Part shown: positions 1-35,208 of the stretch, piece by piece
Position numbering within the stretch: position 1 is the stretch's first letter
How the letters are laid out: every line of letters begins with the position of its first letter
NCBI GenBank assembly: GCA_907164885.2
Contig: OU015491.1
Coordinates: 119,071,431 to 119,135,430 of the forward strand
Direction: 5' to 3'
From: Dolomedes plantarius
Lineage: Eukaryota > Arthropoda > Arachnida > Araneae > Dolomedidae
Length of the DNA stretch: 64,000 nt
Notes under the pieces: model-generated
Databases searched by the model: none
Seen by the model: only the letters and a program-made list of their open reading frames with translations
What the model was told of the DNA's origin: nothing
Translations under genes and position numbers: made by a program

Positions 1-956
1 CATGTTATCAAGCAAAACATTCAAGGACGCAATTTTGCTTTTGGAAGAAACATATTTACCCATATTTAGTTGTTTTATTTCTTCACTAAACTCACCCTTC
101 TGGGTTTGTAACAAAATCGACGTTTCTGCTTATTTTATCTCCTCTAAGGAAAGGACTCCATATTCCCTAATTTTGGGATTTTTTCAGTTGGAGATGAATC
201 TAAAAATATAACTTACAATACGAATAAGTTTAAAATAATTAGAAGATGAATTTAGAATATCATTAAACAAATGAGGTTCACTATAAGAGAATAAAACTAA
301 GTTAGAACAGTTATACATTTCATAGCTTTTTACCTCGTTTTGACAAGGTTCTTCAGCAAACTCAAATGGCAAGTCCTGTTCAGTAACCCATCTCTTGACT
401 CTGTTAGCTTTCTAATTTCGTTGACTCTATTAGCGATGACGGATTTCCACTTGCTGCTGGAACCCTTAACCCAGCATAACATAATTTTAGCATCTGTCCA
501 ATAGAATATTTTTAAGGGTTTATTTCGATCAAACACACTTTTAATGTCAGAACCTAGACGCTCTGCTAACAATGCTCCAAGTAATTCAAGATGAGGCAAC
601 GTAACAATTTTCACAGGTGCAACACGACATTTTGATGCGACAAAATTCACAAAATTTTGCTCTTGATTCTGAAGTTTTACGTAAACAACCGCACTATACG
701 CCTTTTGCCTGGTATCTGAGAAGCAGTGGATTTCTATAGAATCGGCTTCAAGATTTAAGATATATCTTGGAACTGTAATTTCACCGAGGCGCGAACACTC
801 ACTACACCACTCTGTCCACTCTTGAGAGATATCTGTTGGACGTTCATCGTCCCATGTTAATTTTCGAATCCAAAGTTCTTGCACTAATAATTTTAATCTT
901 ACCGTGTACGGAGTTATTAAACCAAGTGGATCAAATATTTTCCCCGCCGTTTTCAA
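1..956 (-). pseudogene. BEL/Pao pol: RNase H and start of integrase linker
   Basis: Reading leftwards from 956 the frame gives the Pao signature after the RT (KIFDPLGLITPYTV), then an RNase H core with HCFSDT, an LPHLELLGALLAERL helix and a YWTDAKIMLCWV strand. It follows the RT frame directly after one in-frame stop at 975-977. Near 400 the sequence jumps from the RNase H tail (VNEIRKLTESR) to a later linker segment (LPFEFAEEP, 340-375). This implies an internal deletion plus a frame change, because Pao proteins normally carry several dozen residues between these blocks. Coding similarity continues to position 1, so the integrase is cut by the window edge. This is a dead remnant. Confidence 0.8.
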
Positions 957-977
957 GATGAAACGTTTAGTATTTTT

Positions 978-2180
978 TTAAGAGACTATCAAACTAGTAA
1001 TGTCTAGACTCAAGCTATCTTCATAAGTATTCCAGGATATTCCTAAGACCTTAAAGGACTCTTTTGAGTCAGCAATTTTATTTGGTTGGATTTCAAACTT
1101 TTCTTCTTCCCATCTTCTCATTAATTCAGAATCATTAGACACCCATTTACGCATGTGCCTACTAGCTTCACTCATTATTTGTTTAGCTTTACATGATAAT
1201 CTTAGAGACTGTTCTACACTGTCTTGTCCAGCAATGAAATCATCCCCGTAAATACAAGAGTTTAGTATTTCAAATACATCTGGTTGCTCATCTCTGTATT
1301 TTCGTAAGTGTTCTTTAATAGTAGCAGCTAACAAGAACGGACTCGATTTAACTCCAAAATTTACTCTTTTGAATCTATATATCTCTAAATTTTTTTCATC
1401 AAATTGTGTGTTTCTCGAAAAGAGGAAACGTACTGCATCACGGTCCCTTTCTGCTAGTGCAATTTGCAAAAATGCTTTTTCCACATCTGCCAAAATAGCA
1501 ACTTTAGATAATCTAAAATTAATTAGCAAATGGGACATATTAGGGTTTAAATTTGTACCTGTTCATAGACAATCATTCAACGATAATTCCCCTACATCAC
1601 GAGAGCTGCCGTCAAAGACTATCCTAGTTTTCGTTGATGTACTAGACTCTCTTAATACCGGTTGGTGTAGTAAGTAGAATACTGGTTTACCGATATGTTT
1701 ATTTTTATTTGATATTTTCTCAATAATATCTTGCTGGAGATAATCATTTAATATTTCTCTGTACGTAGAAAATAGTGTTCTATCATAAGACATTCGTTTT
1801 AGAAGACTTTTCAACGTATTCTCAGCTACATTATATTTATCTGCTAATTCACTCCACTCTTTTTTCCAAGTTAAATTAACTTCGCAACGATTAGCTTTAT
1901 AACAAACTGTCTCATTAAATATTTCTAAATCCTTGTCTTCCTCGTGACAATAGTGATCATCTTTAATTCCTATCGATTCTAATTCAAAAAATCTTTTTAA
2001 TTCCTTCTCCGAATTATCATTAATAAGGCCACAAAATGATGAATTCTTTGGAATTGAATCATTTGTACTTCCACTAACTATGTAACCAAAGGCACTATTT
2101 TGCAAAATTAAACCTGTGTGAGGCACGTAGATTTTTCCAGCTCGTAACATATCACAGAACACTTCTGCGCCGAGTAACAA
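978..2180 (-). pseudogene. BEL/Pao reverse transcriptase (one in-frame stop)
   Basis: Two open segments (2180-1563 and 1538-978) lie in the same frame, separated by a stop at about 1563. The first starts with LLGAEVFCDML, the usual end of the Pao protease region, then FGYIVSGS and a long linker into the RT start (PVLRESSTSTKTRIVFD, SLNDCL). The second carries the RT palm: VAILADVEKAFLQIALAERDR holds the first catalytic Asp, then VNFGVKSSPFLLAATI, then IYGDDFIAG with the paired Asp residues. The catalytic residues are intact but the frame is not. The product would copy element RNA to DNA in a gag particle. Confidence 0.85.
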
Positions 2181-2201
2181 ATTTATTTGTTAAATGTTGA
2201 A

Positions 2202-3285
2202 TTATAAAATTTGTTTATAAAATGTTGGATCGGCTAAAATTACTTTCTCTGGCATCATAAGATTACTAACACCAATTAAGTTTGAAGGAGTTAATCCAGC
2301 TATTCTAGGAATAATCAAAAATTTCCTTATTTGTTCCTTGTTACAAATAAGAGCAACTGTTTTCTTTTTGACCGTTGTTAAAGTACATGATAAACTACAA
2401 ACCGAAATGATTCTCTTCTCAATTTTTAAATTAAGTACGTTTGCTAACTGAGTGGAACAAAAACAAGAAACGCTACCACTATCACATAATGCTGTCACTC
2501 TAGTTAACTTTCCTTCTTTCGTTTTGTGGCATAATGCCACTATGTAAAATTAATTACTCTAAAATTTAAAAACTTAATTATAACCGCTATTAACTTAACT
2601 TAATTAATTTCATCTTTAAACAATTAATTGCTAGCTGTATTAATATTAATTTAAAATATAACTATTTTCCAGATACATATTGTATGCTTAAAGCGATTAT
2701 ACTGTTAATATCTACAATAGCTAAATATATTTACATTTTCCAATTATAGAATCGATTACCTCATTAATTTCGCATCGCGATTCGATTTCTCAACTTAGCT
2801 GCAAAAATAACTACTTCCCACGTGTGCAATAGCTTACATGTATTCATACGCCGATGTTTCCTAAAGATAATAACAATATAATCGCAGTTTAATTAATTTC
2901 TCTTTTAATTTAGTACTTTGATATAGCTAGTGTTTATTATTCTATTAGTTATCCCCTTCTACAGACTTTATTTTGTTGTTTAGACTAAAAGAAAATGGGA
3001 TCTCTTTATCAGAGTAAGCACATTAACCTAGGCTTGTGTGAACAGGTTTTGGGTACAAAAGGTTTGCTTCCCCTCCATAAAAGGAGAGTACGATTTTTAG
3101 CGAGATGAATGCTGTTTGCAATATTGGAGCGTGTCTCCTCGAATTTTTGTCTTCGGACATTTTCCACGATACGGGCTGGCTGAAGGTGTAATACTGGTGA
3201 TTTTATAAGGCTTCAAAGGAAAATAATAAACAAGTAATACAAAAGCAGTAGATGAAACTACGTTTTTTTTACTATTGGTACCCAT
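2202..3285 (-). pseudogene. BEL/Pao A17-type aspartic protease, split by an insertion
   Basis: The downstream part (2540-2202) reads TALCDSGSVSCF, the DSG active-site motif of peptidase A17 in Pao retroelements, followed by a beta-rich domain and NLIGVSNLMM. The upstream part (VVSSTAFVL at about 3240-3265) is the strand that normally lies 20-25 residues before the DSG motif. About 700 bp of unrelated AT-rich DNA separates the two halves. The segment meets the RT frame after a stop at 2202-2204. The enzyme would process the gag-pol polyprotein, but this copy cannot make it. Confidence 0.75.
2536..3234. mobile_element. Unclassified insertion inside the BEL/Pao protease
   Basis: This is about 700 bp, AT-rich over the first 500 bp, with no coding similarity that I recognise. 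It interrupts the protease between its first strand and the DSG motif. The 4-bp sequence TAAT occurs at both proposed edges (2532-2535 and 3235-3238), and removing the block plus one TAAT restores a continuous protease frame. A 4-bp direct repeat is weak evidence, so the exact borders and the class (a solo LTR is possible) are uncertain. Confidence 0.4.
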
Positions 3286-3299
3286 AGCGGCTATGAAGG

Positions 3300-4890
3300 T
3301 TTTATTTTTACTTTCAGATTGAAATTCAATGGCATGAACATTTAATGCACTTCTATCATTATTGTCTGAGTCATTCTGTTCTAAAGTATTATCAGTTCTT
3401 TCTTCTTTAGTACTAGCATAATTATTTTCATTTTGATAGCATAGAAGAAAGTTGTTTTTTTTTCATACACCTTCTACACAAGTAATTAGAAGGGAAATTC
3501 CTCACTCTATGTAAATTGAAACAACAAAAGCACAAATTATTCTTTTTCACAATTTCTACTCTTTCTTTAACGCTCAAATTTTGAAATTTACAACATTTAA
3601 AAGTTTATGATTGTGCATATTACATAATTTGCATAAATTTTGTGTGTGTTTATCATCTTCATTAGAAACGAGAGCCGAAATTTTATGTGTAATTTTCTTT
3701 GTATTAATCACACTTTTAGAAGCATCGAGAGTTCGTGCATGATATTTTAGTAATTCTATAATATCAGTTAAAACTGGCTAGTTTTCTTTCCCCAATTTTC
3801 TTTCCCACCAGATTTTGGTGTTAGTATCTAATTTTTCCGCTGAAATATATTTAAGTATATTAGAAGAAAACCCCTTAATACTTAAATTCAATACTTCTAA
3901 TGACCTCACGCATTCATTCGTAATATCAATTAAATTTAATGTAGCTAACGCCGACTCATTATACATAGGCTGCATATTTGTAAACCGTTTAAGATGAGCA
4001 TACACTTGTTCTCGATGATTTGAGAATCTTTCTTCTAATAAAGAGAAAGCTAGTTTGTAATTAGAATCAACTATAGATATTGATTGTACAATACGGTAAG
4101 CATATCCTCTTAAAGCGGATTTCAAATATTATAATTTAACTGCATTGGTTAAATTAGGATTTGCATCAACACTAGCTAAAGATATGTCTTTAAAACAAAG
4201 CCACTCATGCAAGTTTCCTCAAAACGTTGGTAAAGTTATTTTTGGTAATATCACATTGCTCTCAGTATTTGTGATAAGATAAATAGGAATTGTATGAAGA
4301 ATACATGGAATTCTGTGAAGTGTGGTTCTTGCCAAAATCAGTAGCCAGAGTAGCCGCCATTGTTGGAGATCACCGCTGCCACACGCCTCGGCATTGATTC
4401 AAAGAGACTTTGGATGAGTTCTTACGGTACAGCAGACCAAACAGCTTCCACACGTTGCCAAAGTTGATCTGCTGTGGCAGCTGGGGATGGAATCTGGGTC
4501 AATCGTAGAGCAACCATGGACCACATGTTTTCTATCGGCGAAAGATCCGGAGAGCGAGGCGGCCAGGATCTCGAATTCCATGTATTCAGAAAATAAAAAC
4601 TTCGCTTTATTTTCCCCAGCCATTTCGACTAACTTTCGATTCAACTCGACTTCTACATCTAAAAGCGAATTGTCAATCTCTTCTTTCTCATTTATGTATC
4701 AGTATTTTCTTCGATACAATAATGCAAATAAAGAATCAAAATTAGACTTTATCTCAGTCTCAAGAACTTTAAATCTGTCCTTTAATACTTCTAAATCACA
4801 TATTTGGATATCTTCATTCTCTAATTTGCGCCTCAAGTTTGTCAGCTGTGTTTTTGCCGTTTTGCCAAAATCTCTTTCATTGACATTTTA
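3300..4890 (-). pseudogene. BEL/Pao gag, broken
   Basis: Translation starts near 4888. After one frameshift it shows a charged, coiled N-terminus (ICDLEVLKDRFKVLETEI). It then runs into the DUF1759 region: LPKITLPTF and GNLHEWLCFKDISLASV at 4245-4165, and LKSALRGYAYRIVQSISI at 4125-4070. A cysteine-rich segment (NNLCFCCFNLHRVRNFP) at 3560-3490 is in the place of the gag zinc knuckles. Several stops and frameshifts, plus a Tc1 fragment at 4314-4572, disable it. Confidence 0.75.
4314..4572 (-). mobile_element. Tc1-family transposon fragment (3' part of transposase), family of 10396-11806
   Basis: Read on the minus strand it matches the end of the Tc1 transposase at 11446-11697: WPPRSPDLSPIENMW, then the C-terminal SMPRRVAAV block and the start of the 3' flank. 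Neither terminal inverted repeat is present, so this is not a simple insertion. The fragment sits in BEL/Pao gag and is bounded by a perfect 15-bp inverted repeat (4299-4313 and 4573-4587) made of gag sequence. That suggests an aberrant repair or template-switch origin. Confidence 0.85.

Positions 4891-7061
<2,171 letters not shown>

Positions 7062-7155
<94 letters not shown>
7062..7155. repeat. (CA)n(TA)n compound microsatellite
   Basis: A CA run passes into a TA run of about 70 bp directly after the LTR-like unit. Confidence 0.98.
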
Positions 7156-7156
<1 letters not shown>

Positions 7157-7792
7157 CCCATCTATTAAATACATATACACTTTTGCGTTCTGGAGTTGGT
7201 AACAAGTCATCGAAACCTGATTAACAACGAAAAAATTGATTAATGTTTCCCCACTTCTTGTAATTTATGAAACACTTAATTTTTTCTTTCCAACTAAATT
7301 TCTTCAGGTAAATTGAATTTGTATCATTCTTTCATGTTAATAAGAAACAATTTGGCTGATACGCTATTTTGGGGAAACCTGTTCTTTACGTTACTTACGT
7401 TTGTGTACTCATATTCAGTGGCAACTAAAATATGTTCCTCAGAATTCGTTCATAATAAAACAACCAAGTTATTTCATAGTTGTAATATAACATAAACATT
7501 TTTAAGCAGAAGCCAGATATGAGACAATTTTTATAGCAGTTTTAGTAAAATTCGGGAATACACTCATAGTAGACCACCGAGTCTAACTTTTAACAGCTTT
7601 TTATCTGGTAGTGGACAGACAATGTGTTAAATATAATACAATGAGCAATTTATATAAATTTTAAATTGGACAATAATTTTTTTTTATCTTCATCCCCAGA
7701 TAAATCATTAATATTGCCTTAAATAAGTGATTTGAAATTAATGATAAGTATTTATTATTGTGTGTGCTTTACTTCTTTCAACAATACATTCC
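7156..7792. other. No gene seen
   Basis: AT-rich sequence without coding similarity. It could be intron upstream of the first visible cyclase exon. Confidence 0.5.
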
Positions 7793-7888
7793 TTAACTTT
7801 TTCTTACGGGATGGGATAGCATGTATCCCAAGAAAGCGGGCCCAGTAATGAATATAATTAATGAATAATAATATATATATACATACAT

Positions 7889-7941
<53 letters not shown>

Positions 7942-8030
7942 CCTTTAATGCCCGTTCTAACAAAGGGGATATGAAATTTCCTGTTCTAAAGAGGAAATCG
8001 AAAAAATGGGTCCCGTAAGCTAAAGGTTAA
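7793..8030. mobile_element. TIR repeat family B, copy 1 (hairpin-rich, internal TA tract)
   Basis: The ends are imperfect inverted repeats: TTAACTTTTTCTTACGGGA at 7793-7811 against the complement of 8011-8030. Inside are a short perfect hairpin GGGATA-GCATG-TATCCC (7813-7829) and GCGGGCCCA (7836) pairing with TGGGTCCCG (8007). The middle is a TACA/CA/TA tract (7870-7937). A second copy at 31756-32545 shares the hairpins and the flanks of the TA tract. It looks like a small non-autonomous DNA element. Confidence 0.6.
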
Positions 8031-8442
8031 TGTAGCTAGACTAGATTAATAAACTATAGTGTAAAATGCTAGAATACATTATCATTTAAAATGTTGATTT
8101 AATATTCTGTTTTATACTATGAAGGTATTTATTTAGTAACACTTTGAACATTTTACTTAGGATCAGATAACATGAAGTAGTCAACATTTTTTTTTCCTTT
8201 GCCATTCAGGAAATTTCATCAAAATCGATTGTGGTCGGTAACTGAAGATGGGGACAGTCATTTACATATTAATATTGAATAAATTATTGTATACATTTAA
8301 GCAAAAAATATGCCTAGAAATGAAATTCATTCTCTGATTCAAGATTTAATTAAATAGCGAAAAAAATTGCGCTATTAATAAATACCATTTTTTTATTTAG
8401 TAAAGTGTGCATTAAAAGTCCTTCATATTTCCTTTACTCCAG

Positions 8443-31110
<22,668 letters not shown>

Positions 31111-31635
31111 CACGACACCTGCATGAAAGGTTCAAAACACTAGTATCACCTGTGCACTTATATTTGAAAGCTTTATCACTAACGTACCGAAGGGCGCTGG
31201 ACGTCTTCTGTGGTCACGTGATAACCCATCGTTATTGAATATCATGCCGAGATTGCCTACACTCTGAGCCGGGAAAAGAGGAGGTGGGTAGGATTCAGAG
31301 AGACAAAATAAATGCATCTTCGAGCTTTTATTCTCACGGTTGTTTTGCACTTCCATGTTGTGGTTGTACAGATTACAATTCGAATGGGATATAACTCAGA
31401 GCTTACGACTTGCGTAAATTTATGGGTGAAAGAGACTCCAAATCTTCCGAGATTTTTATAGAATGTGTTTATAAGAAATGTATTTAAGTGTGATATGAGG
31501 ACCTGGATGACGAGAGCACTATACGTGAAAAGAAAGTGTATCAAAATAATATATTATAAAATAAATGTGCGTTTCTTTAAATCTGGTTGTCTTTTACTTG
31601 TTTAACTTTTCAATAAAATATGCATTACATACTCT
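31111..31635 (+). other. Probable 3' UTR of the guanylate cyclase gene
   Basis: No further coding sequence follows the stop. AATAAA signals occur at 31560-31565 and 31612-31617. The true cleavage site cannot be told from sequence alone. Confidence 0.5.
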
Positions 31636-31795
31636 TTTACCGAGCCCTACATAACCATCAAGGAATTCAATACACGCCATCCCAGGACTTAATTCTCTAA
31701 TATTTATAAGGAAACTCAGCTACACCTGAACGTTTCAGTCACCTACTATTAGCGTGGGATAGCATGTATCCCAAGAATACGGGCCCAATAATGAA

Positions 31796-31798
<3 letters not shown>

Positions 31799-31862
<64 letters not shown>
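31799..31862. repeat. (TA)n microsatellite
   Basis: Pure TA, left half of the family B tract. Confidence 0.98.
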
Positions 31863-31864
<2 letters not shown>

Positions 31865-32356
31865 TAGTATTATTGCCCGGCGTTTCCCGGGTAGATATAT
31901 AGATATAAAATATTTCATGCATTCCATCAAAAAAATACTGGGCTGCACTCCCGCTCTTCATGTTCATCTGGCCAGACAGAATGCGCTTAGCACGTTTCTA
32001 CTGAAATGATATACAAACAATAAGAAAGAAAGAAGCTTTGAGCCTGCGGACATTCGTCTCATTTTAAGGTCATTCCCAACCCTCTTTCTCCCGTGCATTG
32101 GAATTTGACCACACCCTCAGTTATCCTCTAACCACCCCTCTTAACAAAGCTGGTCGAGGGGAATCCACAGGGGGTAGACGCACCTCTATCGGGCACAAAA
32201 AACATTAAAAAATTAATTTAAAAAAAACTAATTGAGCCCCAAACTTCGTTTTTCCTGATTTAAGTTTCTCAGGTCCAAAACATTAACTGTGCCGAATTTG
32301 GTCCCGGTGGGTGAAACAGTCTATGATTCTATAGCGGACAAACAAACAGACAAGCT

Positions 32357-32360
<4 letters not shown>
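31863..32360. mobile_element. Repeat family A, copy 1 (TATTGCCCGGCG...CAGACAAGCTC)
   Basis: A unit of about 498 bp starting CTAGTATTATTGCCCGGCG and ending ACAAACAGACAAGCTCTTA, always between TA tracts. It is nearly identical to 52317-52813 and partly to 38794-39693. It has no coding sequence that I trust and no long terminal inverted repeats. Such CCCGGG-start, CAGACA-end, TA-bounded repeats recur in invertebrate genomes, but I cannot name the class. Confidence 0.8.

Positions 32361-32448
<88 letters not shown>
32361..32448. repeat. (TA)n microsatellite
   Basis: Pure TA, right half of the split tract. Confidence 0.98.
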
Positions 32449-32449
<1 letters not shown>

Positions 32450-32545
32450 CCCCCTTAATGGCCGTTCTCAAACAGGGGGTATGAAATCCCGTTGTTGTAA
32501 AGACGGAATAGGATAAATGGGCCCCGTAACATAAAGGTTAACAGG

Positions 32546-33693
32546 GTATGATAAATTCAGATTTGTTTTGAAAGTGATCAGAAATGGTACTATATATGGA
32601 GGTTATTAAATAATTATTCATGTAATTAGATATTTAAGAACTCCATTCCTTATGCTCTAAAATGGGGCCAATAGGCTCTAAAATGGCTTAAATTTATATC
32701 ATTATTATCAAACAAAATTGTCCTTGATTAATTATTTCTCATTATTTTATGAATTTTATGATCTTTCTCATTCTCTATTTAATTTATAAAAACTGGTGAT
32801 AATATTTCAATCTTAACTATTAAATGTAATGTAATGAACAGTTATAAAAACGGAATTAGATTAATTTGCAAGTAACAATAAAATGAAGTTTTTTTCCGAA
32901 ATTTGATTGATTTTAATTGATCTATTTTTATTCAAATCATAGAGACATTGCGATTTTATTAATATGGTTATAGTGATCTCTGTTTTTGCAATAGTTTATA
33001 ACAGACAAACACATTAAGAGTTTTCAATAGCATAAAATATCAAAAATAAATCCAGTTAAGTTACACATCATAAAATGTCAATTTTCATTTAAAACCAATC
33101 TATACAAAATACAACATATGAATGTACAAGACTAAATAAAAAAGAGTTTAATTCTTTTTCTAATGTTCAATACAATATCTCATAATTAATAAATAACTTT
33201 TAGAGCAATTTCACTGCATCGAATATACGATTTCTTGCAAAATGCATGACTACACATGTTCCATAGACATGTGATTGACGAATAATTGTTTATCAAAAAG
33301 ATGTGAAAAGCCCAACTGAGCAGAAACAAAACGAAGCATACATAAGATATTGAATTAGGAAAATTCTTAAATACGTAAATTAAACTTTTAAACTAAAACA
33401 AGACATGGACATAAAACATTCAGTTTGAGTTAATTTCATCTGCTCACATTTATACATGACATTTATACAGTAACCATTCATTTAATAAATTATGCCTTGA
33501 TTGTTTTAAATAATGTATAAATAAACGTACGGTTATATCAATTTTTAAAGCGTTCTCATACGGTTAACTTATTTGAAATACGCTAAAAAACATCGCATTT
33601 TGTTAAAAAGTAATTCTTTCAGTGACCGTTAACAGATGCACAAAAATATTACAATTTATTGGTGTAGTATTTTTGTACACTGAATATTCCATA
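32546..33693. other. No gene seen
   Basis: AT-rich intergenic sequence without coding similarity or repeat ends. Confidence 0.6.
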
Positions 33694-33713
33694 ATATATA
33701 TATATATATATAT

Positions 33714-34281
33714 TGTCGTGACCCCTCTTTCTTACACCGGTTCACTTAGGTTCTTTTCTCTGTGGCATAGGGACAAATGAGGCCGTGCAAAAATGAGTCG
33801 TCACTGAACAAGACGAACATAAATTTATTTACAGATTTAAAATTTAAACAGTTTCACACATAACATAACAATTGAGAAAACTCTGCACGAGGTGGGCAAG
33901 CCTGGAATATCTTACCAGACCTCGGCTATCCTACACTCTAATCTAGTTACCGATCAATTAATTAACTGGAGGCGAGACGAGCCTGCTTTAATCTTGCCAG
34001 GCCTCCTGAAACTACTCTCAGAGATTCTCTTTCTTTCTCTTAATTCTAATTACCAAGTAATTACTTAACCAGAGGTGAGACGAGCCTTCTTAAATCTCGC
34101 CAAACCTCCGACTCCTAGCCCAGACGCTCTCCGTCTGTTTTCTAGTCTAACTGACTCCCGACGATCCCCTCCACCCACTTGGGTTCAACGCCCCCGCAGC
34201 CAATCCTATGATTGGTAGAGGGGAGGGAATCGTGGGGTACAACATTTTCACTTTATCTAGCGCTGCTAATAAAAAATTACA
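33714..34281 (-). repeat. 3' LTR of the gag-only retrotransposon
   Basis: On the + strand it begins TGTCGTGACCCCTC and ends ATTACA. The minus-strand polyadenylation signal lies in the AAATTTATTTAC segment at about 33828. Confidence 0.92.
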
Positions 34282-34298
34282 CTACACCTCCCCCGCAA
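34267..34298 (-). promoter_or_regulatory. Polypurine tract next to the 3' LTR
   Basis: On the minus strand GCGGGGGAGGTGTAG immediately precedes the LTR start TGTAAT. This is the position and base bias of the plus-strand priming site, and it fixes the element's orientation. The purine run itself occupies about 34282-34298. Confidence 0.75.
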
Positions 34299-34419
34299 GA
34301 TAAGTGTTGGGGGTTGAAAACAACAAACACTAATCTGAAAATCTGTAATGTTTGACCTAAATTCTAACTTAACTTGACATACTCAGACACAAGTATCTAC
34401 ATATCAATATACATTACTG

Positions 34420-34830
34420 ATAATTCAAATTAATAAAATACCAATTAAACAATTATATACCAATTACCAATTATAAACATGACAAATTATTGACTTAACC
34501 TCTACTCGCAACTTTAAATTAATAAAATGTCACTTAAACAGTTATATAACAACACACTAAACAATTACTAATGATACACATGAAAGGCATTGAATTAAAC
34601 CCTACTCAGAAATTTGAATTAATAAAATACCACTGAAGGAATTGCATACCAACACACTAAACAATTACTAATTATGATTATGAAAAGTATTGAATTACTT
34701 CTACTCACAAATTGACATTAATAAAATGTCACTTAAACAATTCTATATCAATACCTAAACAAATACTACTCATAAGCATGAAAAATATTAAAACAACACT
34801 TACTCACAAATTTAAGCTAATAATATTAAT
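34420..34830. repeat. Diverged tandem repeat, period about 100 bp, 4 copies, inside the LTR element
   Basis: ATTAATAAAA recurs at 34429, 34518, 34619 and 34718, each followed by a C-A-rich segment with CAACACACTAAACAAT and TACTCACAA. It fills the space between gag and the 3' LTR where pol would be. Confidence 0.8.
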
Positions 34831-35208
34831 AATAATAATAATATACTACTAAGGGAATCCAACAGATGTAAAGATGACACCACACAAAATTCACTTCAGG
34901 ATCATGCCAAACACTTAAAAAAAATAACGTACTCCCATCACAAATTTTTTTTAATCAGGATCATAAAAACACTGTGCTCAGGATCAAGTAAACACCAAGA
35001 CATTAAAAGTTTCACAATAGAATACAGTTTCCCTCACCAGTTTGAATGTCTTGAAACACCACAGTTAGTTACTACGCACTTCACTAAAGTTTTGCAGCAA
35101 GAATCGATGAGATGAACATATCACTCAACGTGATCACAAATACACACAAAAAAAAAGCAAAAAAAATATCACTTCGTCACTAGATGACACTTAGGGCCAC
35201 AACAAAAG

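Larger units (their letters stand above)
1..4890 (-). mobile_element. BEL/Pao LTR retrotransposon, degenerate copy 1 (left end outside window)
   Basis: On the minus strand the order is gag (coiled N-terminus, DUF1759 region, zinc-knuckle region), A17-type aspartic protease, reverse transcriptase, RNase H and the start of the linker to integrase, as in BEL/Pao elements. The reading frame is largely kept but broken by stops and at least two insertions (2536-3234 and 4314-4572). The integrase and 3' LTR would lie left of position 1. I could not define the 5' LTR; it should lie right of 4890. The RT active-site box reads YGDD, unlike the YVDN of the second BEL/Pao copy at 57-63 kb, so the two belong to different lineages. 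Family assignment is firm and the copy is clearly dead. Confidence 0.85.
31756..32545. mobile_element. Repeat family B, copy 2, split by a family A element
   Basis: The left half (31756 to about 31800) repeats the GGGATA-GCATG-TATCCC hairpin and TACGGGCCCA seen at 7813-7844. The right half (32449-32545) repeats CCTTAATGGCCGTTCT and TGGGCCCCGTA. In copy 1 these halves are joined by a TA-rich tract of about 70 bp; here the tract contains a whole family A unit. The terminal inverted repeats are eroded on the left. Confidence 0.75.
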
